From Desulfurococcales archaeon (GTDB taxonomy: Archaea > Thermoproteota > Thermoprotei_A > Sulfolobales > Desulfurococcaceae): 8,311 nt of DNA. The notes beneath the pieces are model-generated. The model searched no databases. It had not been told where the DNA came from and saw only the letters and a list, made by a program, of their open reading frames with translations. The stretch is taken from assembly GCA_027083045.1 (NCBI GenBank), contig JALWQP010000021.1, positions 1 to 8,311 on the forward strand, read 5' to 3'. The position numbers and the translations under genes were made by a program. Of this stretch, positions 5,454-8,311 are shown in pieces; position 1 is the stretch's first letter, and every line of letters begins with the position of its first letter.

Positions 5454-6265
5454 AGCAGTTTCACCTCATATTTAGTGGCTATGTCTTGGAGGGCTGATAA
5501 ACTGTATACTGTTAGCCTTCCAGGCTCACCGCCTGGAGCTAGATGGAGTATGCCGAGGTTGTTCGGAGTAGCTATATCTACGCCCGGGAAGTTCCTCACG
5601 GCACGTGCTAGTGGTACGTCATAACTGGTTAGCACAAATAGTATGCTTCTAGGCTCCACATATTTTCTTCCTCTCATTTTTCCTCTCCCAGCCCTGATTC
5701 TTATCCGCTCATAACTCCTCTCGATGTCCGGCCAGATACCAATTGTTTTCAAGAACACCTTTGCCTCTTTCGCTGTCTTGATGCCTTTCTCAACATCGTC
5801 ATCAATGATTATTGGTAGCTTATCTCTCGAGAAAACATGTCCACGGGCTCTCACGATCTCGGGCACAGAGGTTGCAGCGATAGCCGAAGCTGTAGCCAAG
5901 GCTTTTTCTCTCTTATTTATCCTTTCATGGAGTTTCTCGTCCGGACGAGGCGGGAATGCTGCATGGCCTCCCCTAGCAAATACTACGAACGCTGCACGGC
6001 CATTGGGGAGTCTTGGGACTCTCGCAATACCTCTACCTACTCCGAAGCTTCTGGCTGTCGTTCTCCTACCAGCCATCGGGTCTCTGCCCTTAGGTTGGAG
6101 CATAGCGGTGAACGCGGATAGGTATGCTCTCCTTATAAGGTCTCTTCTTATCGGCAGGCTGAAGATTATAGGTAGATCGATAGTCCTCACTATTTTTCCG
6201 TCTATGCCTATAACTTCTCCCGTCTTAGACTCAAGCTTGTAGGGTATCAGGATCGACCAGGTCAT
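5450..6265 (-). CDS. rpl4: 50S ribosomal protein uL4 (L4p/L4e/L1e type)
   Basis: 271-residue protein whose long basic loop reaches into the peptide exit tunnel constriction. The loop is clear at about residues 57-107: QPKGRDPMAGRRTTARSFGV, then GRGIARVPR and FVVFARGGHAAFPPRP, the archaeal/eukaryotic signature. The globular part follows with HERINKREKALATASAIAAT and a C-terminal ARAVRNFPGVDIATPNNLGI segment. The size is normal for archaea, without the eukaryotic C-terminal extension. The ATG at 6265 begins 2 bases after the uL3 TAA, with an AAGGTGT SD inside the end of uL3. The stop overlaps the uL23 start by four bases. Confidence 0.98.
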   Translation of the reverse strand: MTWSILIPYKLESKTGEVIGIDGKIVRTIDLPIIFSLPIRRDLIRRAYLSAFTAMLQPKGRDPMAGRRTTARSFGVGRGIARVPRLPNGRAAFVVFARGGHAAFPPRPDEKLHERINKREKALATASAIAATSVPEIVRARGHVFSRDKLPIIIDDDVEKGIKTAKEAKVFLKTIGIWPDIERSYERIRIRAGRGKMRGRKYVEPRSILFVLTSYDVPLARAVRNFPGVDIATPNNLGILHLAPGGEPGRLTVYSLSALQDIATKYEVKLL

Positions 6266-6267
6266 GT

Positions 6268-7395
6268 TTATACACCTTGTTTGCTCTCGTGGCTAACATA
6301 GACAATCTCAGGGGCTGCTTCAGGCTTCCACTCTGGAGGCCTTATCGGTTCACGGAGCACGAGCAACCTCTTTCTAACGCCTATGACGCTTCCATGAAGC
6401 ATGAGGTAGGGTCCGAAGACGGCCCCGTATCCAAGGAATCCTCCTTTAGGCGTGATCTCCCAGCCGTTCTTTCCTATCTTTATTATTCGTTTGTTGTACT
6501 CTGTTCTCCTATGGAATCCCATTTGTCCTGCCTGAGGTGTCTCGCTCATTGTTCCGAATCCTGGGCTTCTGGAGCCTATTTTTCTACTTCCTTTCCTATG
6601 CTTATGCCATCTGGGCAGTTCCTTAACGCCGAATCTCTTGACAACACCCTGGAATCCCTTACCCTTAGTCACACCTATGACGTCAATGAATTGCCCCTCT
6701 CTAAACACATCCCATACAGCAATGTATTTGCCAAGGAGCCCCGCAGCGTAATCGAGTTGTTCCTCGACACTCGTGCCACCACCGATCTTTATTTCGACTA
6801 TCTCTGGCTTCTTCTTACCGATCCCCGAGAGTACTGGTATAGTAGACATTATGACGCGGATCTCATCGGGATTACTGGCCTTGATCTTGGATATTTTCTC
6901 TTCATGATACTTGACAACGAATCTGTAACCACCATTCTCGGGTTTAACAAGTCCAGGATTAACTTTTCTAAGTCCGTGAAGATACTTACGGGTTAACTCC
7001 TCGGGAGTTATCTCGATGAATGGATTGTCCTTGTAGATCTCATCCAGAAGCATTGTTAATGATTCCGTCGGGTCTTTCCAGACCTCACCTATCGAGAGCA
7101 GTCCAGACATTGGGAATCGCTTATATGCTCTTATTCCGAGTACAAGCATTGGCGGTGCATCAAGTATTGTTACCGGTACGAATATCTCTTTGCCAGTAGT
7201 GTCTCTATTAGGCCTGTCATCGATGACCAGTATATGGGTCATTCCAGCCTTGTAAGCAGCATATCCTAATAATTTCGGCTTATCTAGAACGATCTCAGGC
7301 CAACTTCTGACACGTGGCACTATCTTGCTTGCACGCTTACGTGGTCTTACCCCAAGGCTTCCATGTCTTGGCGCACTGTGTTTTCTATGGCCCAT
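6268..7395 (-). CDS. rpl3: 50S ribosomal protein uL3 (L3p)
   Basis: Early-assembling large-subunit protein reaching the peptidyl transferase centre. It is 375 residues from the chosen start, with the length and insertions of archaeal/eukaryotic uL3. Hallmarks are the N-terminus MGHRKHSAPRHGSLGVRPRK, the GYAAYKAGMTH region, VTKGKGFQGVVKRFGVKELP, and SRSPGFGTMSETPQAGQMGF followed by HRRTEYNKRI. I chose the ATG at 7395. A GTG at 7404 would add MKT, but it lies inside AGGTGA (7406-7401), which is a well-spaced SD for the ATG, and archaeal uL3 typically starts MGHRKH. It is the first gene of the ribosomal block, with a TATA box 46-51 bases upstream. Confidence 0.98.
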   Translation of the reverse strand: MGHRKHSAPRHGSLGVRPRKRASKIVPRVRSWPEIVLDKPKLLGYAAYKAGMTHILVIDDRPNRDTTGKEIFVPVTILDAPPMLVLGIRAYKRFPMSGLLSIGEVWKDPTESLTMLLDEIYKDNPFIEITPEELTRKYLHGLRKVNPGLVKPENGGYRFVVKYHEEKISKIKASNPDEIRVIMSTIPVLSGIGKKKPEIVEIKIGGGTSVEEQLDYAAGLLGKYIAVWDVFREGQFIDVIGVTKGKGFQGVVKRFGVKELPRWHKHRKGSRKIGSRSPGFGTMSETPQAGQMGFHRRTEYNKRIIKIGKNGWEITPKGGFLGYGAVFGPYLMLHGSVIGVRKRLLVLREPIRPPEWKPEAAPEIVYVSHESKQGV

Positions 7396-7400
7396 TGTCT

Positions 7401-7406
7401 TCACCT
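7401..7406 (-). promoter_or_regulatory. Shine-Dalgarno of rpl3 that decides the ATG start
   Basis: AGGTGA lies 5 bases before the ATG at 7395. The competing GTG (7404-7402) is contained within it and would have no SD of its own. Confidence 0.7.
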
Positions 7407-7440
7407 GCCATGCCGGACTATCTTACAATACTTAGGGTAT

Positions 7441-7446
7441 TATAAA
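7441..7446 (-). promoter_or_regulatory. TATA box of the main ribosomal-protein promoter (rpl3-rpl4-rpl23-rpl2)
   Basis: TTTATA in the minus-strand context GAGGTTTTATAATA, starting just past the methyltransferase stop codon (7450). A start about 26 bases downstream would fall near 7418. That gives a leader of about 22 bases holding the AGGTGA SD. The spacing, and a gap of only 54 bases with no other candidate, make this the likely promoter of the block. Confidence 0.6.
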
Positions 7447-7449
7447 ACC

Positions 7450-8311
7450 TCACTTCCGGATTAATAAATTAATCAGCCCTAGGGTTATTATGAGTGCTTC
7501 TTCTGTTCTTATAGTTTTCACGTGTTGTCCCGGTATGGTATTCCATATGTATTTTATCCTATCTTCTAGTTTCCAGCCTTCATTCTCAGCGATCTCATAT
7601 AGTCCTCCATATGGAGAACCAAATAAGACGAGCAACCTATTCTTATTTAATAGGGTTCTCCTTATATCTTCAGCTTTAGGGACGATGCCATACTTACTTG
7701 TAGCAATTATACATGTGTTTGCGTCTTGTTCTTTCTCTATAATGTTCTTAAGCGAATACTCAAAAGCTATGGAAGGACCCAAATAGATATTGGAGTTATC
7801 TTTATCAATATATTTACCGATCATCCTATGAGTGTCAATTATTCTAACTATTCCCAGGCCCTCACGTATATTCGATTCATTATCTATGATCAGAACTTCT
7901 TTTTTTAACCCACAATCAGCAGTAAACTTATCACTTCTCCTACGAATTAAACAAACACGTATCTCGTTAGGCCTAGGTTTCATTGATACATCATATATAT
8001 TCAGTCTTAGAGGGGGAAGAGCTCCTACAAACTTTAGGTCTTTGTCCAGAGGCATTAGTTTCTTACGGAGATATGGGGGAGTAATTAAGTAATTATGTAT
8101 CTTCCTTATCAGAGCTTTAATTTTCCTATCAATAGTTCGTGGAATAAAACTATCATAATATATAATAACTCTCTCAGTCCCGAAAATCGATGCATATCTG
8201 ATTATTTTGCAGAGGAACAAGGATATCTTACATAGGAGATTGATGGAGAATATTGGATTGAATACTTTCTTAAAGATCCACATAAGCATCATGCTGTACA
8301 CATGCGGATCG
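7450..8311 (-). CDS. SPOUT-class RNA methyltransferase (COG2106, Pfam Methyltrn_RNA_3 type), 5' end uncertain or beyond the right edge
   Basis: Probable S-adenosylmethionine-dependent rRNA methyltransferase of the family that includes human SPOUT1, often next to rpl3 in archaea; family members are linked to uridine N3 methylation. Residues here count from the GTG at 8301. Visible are TPPYLRKKLMPL (74-85) with VGALPPLRL (92-100), characteristic of the family; a middle segment about 110-155 likely to be the OB-like insertion; and the C-terminal knot and SAM site LVLFGSPYGGLYEIAENEGW (224-243), NTIPGQHVKTIRTEEAL (254-270) and a final helix. The frame stays open to the window edge, so the true start may be upstream; internal ATGs (8292, 8289, 8283) are also possible. 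The visible N-terminus (FNPIFSINLLCKISLFLCKI) is unusually hydrophobic for this family, though it lines up with the usual first strand and helix ahead of SIFGTERVIIYYDS. It ends just before the rpl3 promoter. Confidence 0.85.
   Translation of the reverse strand, partial: DPHVYSMMLMWIFKKVFNPIFSINLLCKISLFLCKIIRYASIFGTERVIIYYDSFIPRTIDRKIKALIRKIHNYLITPPYLRKKLMPLDKDLKFVGALPPLRLNIYDVSMKPRPNEIRVCLIRRRSDKFTADCGLKKEVLIIDNESNIREGLGIVRIIDTHRMIGKYIDKDNSNIYLGPSIAFEYSLKNIIEKEQDANTCIIATSKYGIVPKAEDIRRTLLNKNRLLVLFGSPYGGLYEIAENEGWKLEDRIKYIWNTIPGQHVKTIRTEEALIITLGLINLLIRK

Noticed and set aside
5724..6242. A 172-residue plus-strand open frame
   Set aside because: It lies wholly inside the certain uL4 gene on the other strand, in low-complexity Ser/Ala/Leu translation typical of an antisense shadow.
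6277..6996. A 239-residue plus-strand open frame
   Set aside because: It is antisense to uL3, whose identity is beyond doubt; no SD, no family resemblance.
1..8311. tRNA, rRNA, CRISPR array or riboswitch
   Set aside because: The gaps between genes are at most about 73 bases and contain no cloverleaf, spaced repeats or conserved aptamer I can recognise.

Overview
This window looks like chromosomal DNA of a hyperthermophilic archaeon of the Thermoproteota (Crenarchaeota), most like the Desulfurococcales (Staphylothermus/Ignisphaera type). The evidence is archaeal-type ribosomal proteins in the conserved archaeal order, archaeal Shine-Dalgarno sites of the GGTGA/GAGGTG kind, TATA-box promoters, GTG and TTG start candidates, and a SPOUT-class RNA methyltransferase just upstream of rpl3. 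The genus cannot be fixed without a database search.

Almost everything reads leftwards on the minus strand. In transcription order: a COG2106/Pfam Methyltrn_RNA_3-type SPOUT methyltransferase (8311-7450, probably continuing beyond the right edge); a TATA promoter; then uL3 (7395-6268), uL4 (6265-5450), uL23 (5453-5178) and uL2 (5166-4447). These are packed with 2-11 base gaps or a 4-base overlap. In the usual archaeal S10/spc-like cluster uL2 is followed directly by uS19. Here about 3.4 kb intervenes. It holds a small plus-strand gene of no family I recognise (4052-4396, convergent with uL2), then a divergently transcribed minus-strand pair: a MoxR-type AAA+ ATPase (3978-3070) and a 644-655 aa protein with a C-terminal von Willebrand A domain (3068 or 3101 to 1134). 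The ribosomal cluster then resumes with uS19 (about 1079-648), uL22 (634-155) and the N-terminus of uS3 (158-1, cut by the left edge).

Each break in the ribosomal run carries promoter-like DNA. There is a TATA element before uL3, a divergent 73 bp promoter region between the plus-strand gene and moxR, and a TATAAATA element before uS19. The interrupted operon therefore seems to have been split into separately transcribed units: uL3-uL4-uL23-uL2; moxR-vwa; and uS19-uL22-uS3 onwards.

The most interesting feature is the MoxR-VWA pair inside the ribosomal cluster. MoxR ATPases and VWA partners are thought to act together as remodelling chaperones (RavA-ViaA, CoxD-CoxE). In eukaryotes the MoxR-related AAA+ protein midasin (Rea1/Mdn1) carries its own MIDAS domain and remodels pre-60S ribosomes. 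A role in ribosome assembly is an attractive but untested guess. No tRNA, rRNA, CRISPR, insertion sequence or other mobile element is visible, and no gene-free stretch exceeds about 75 bases.
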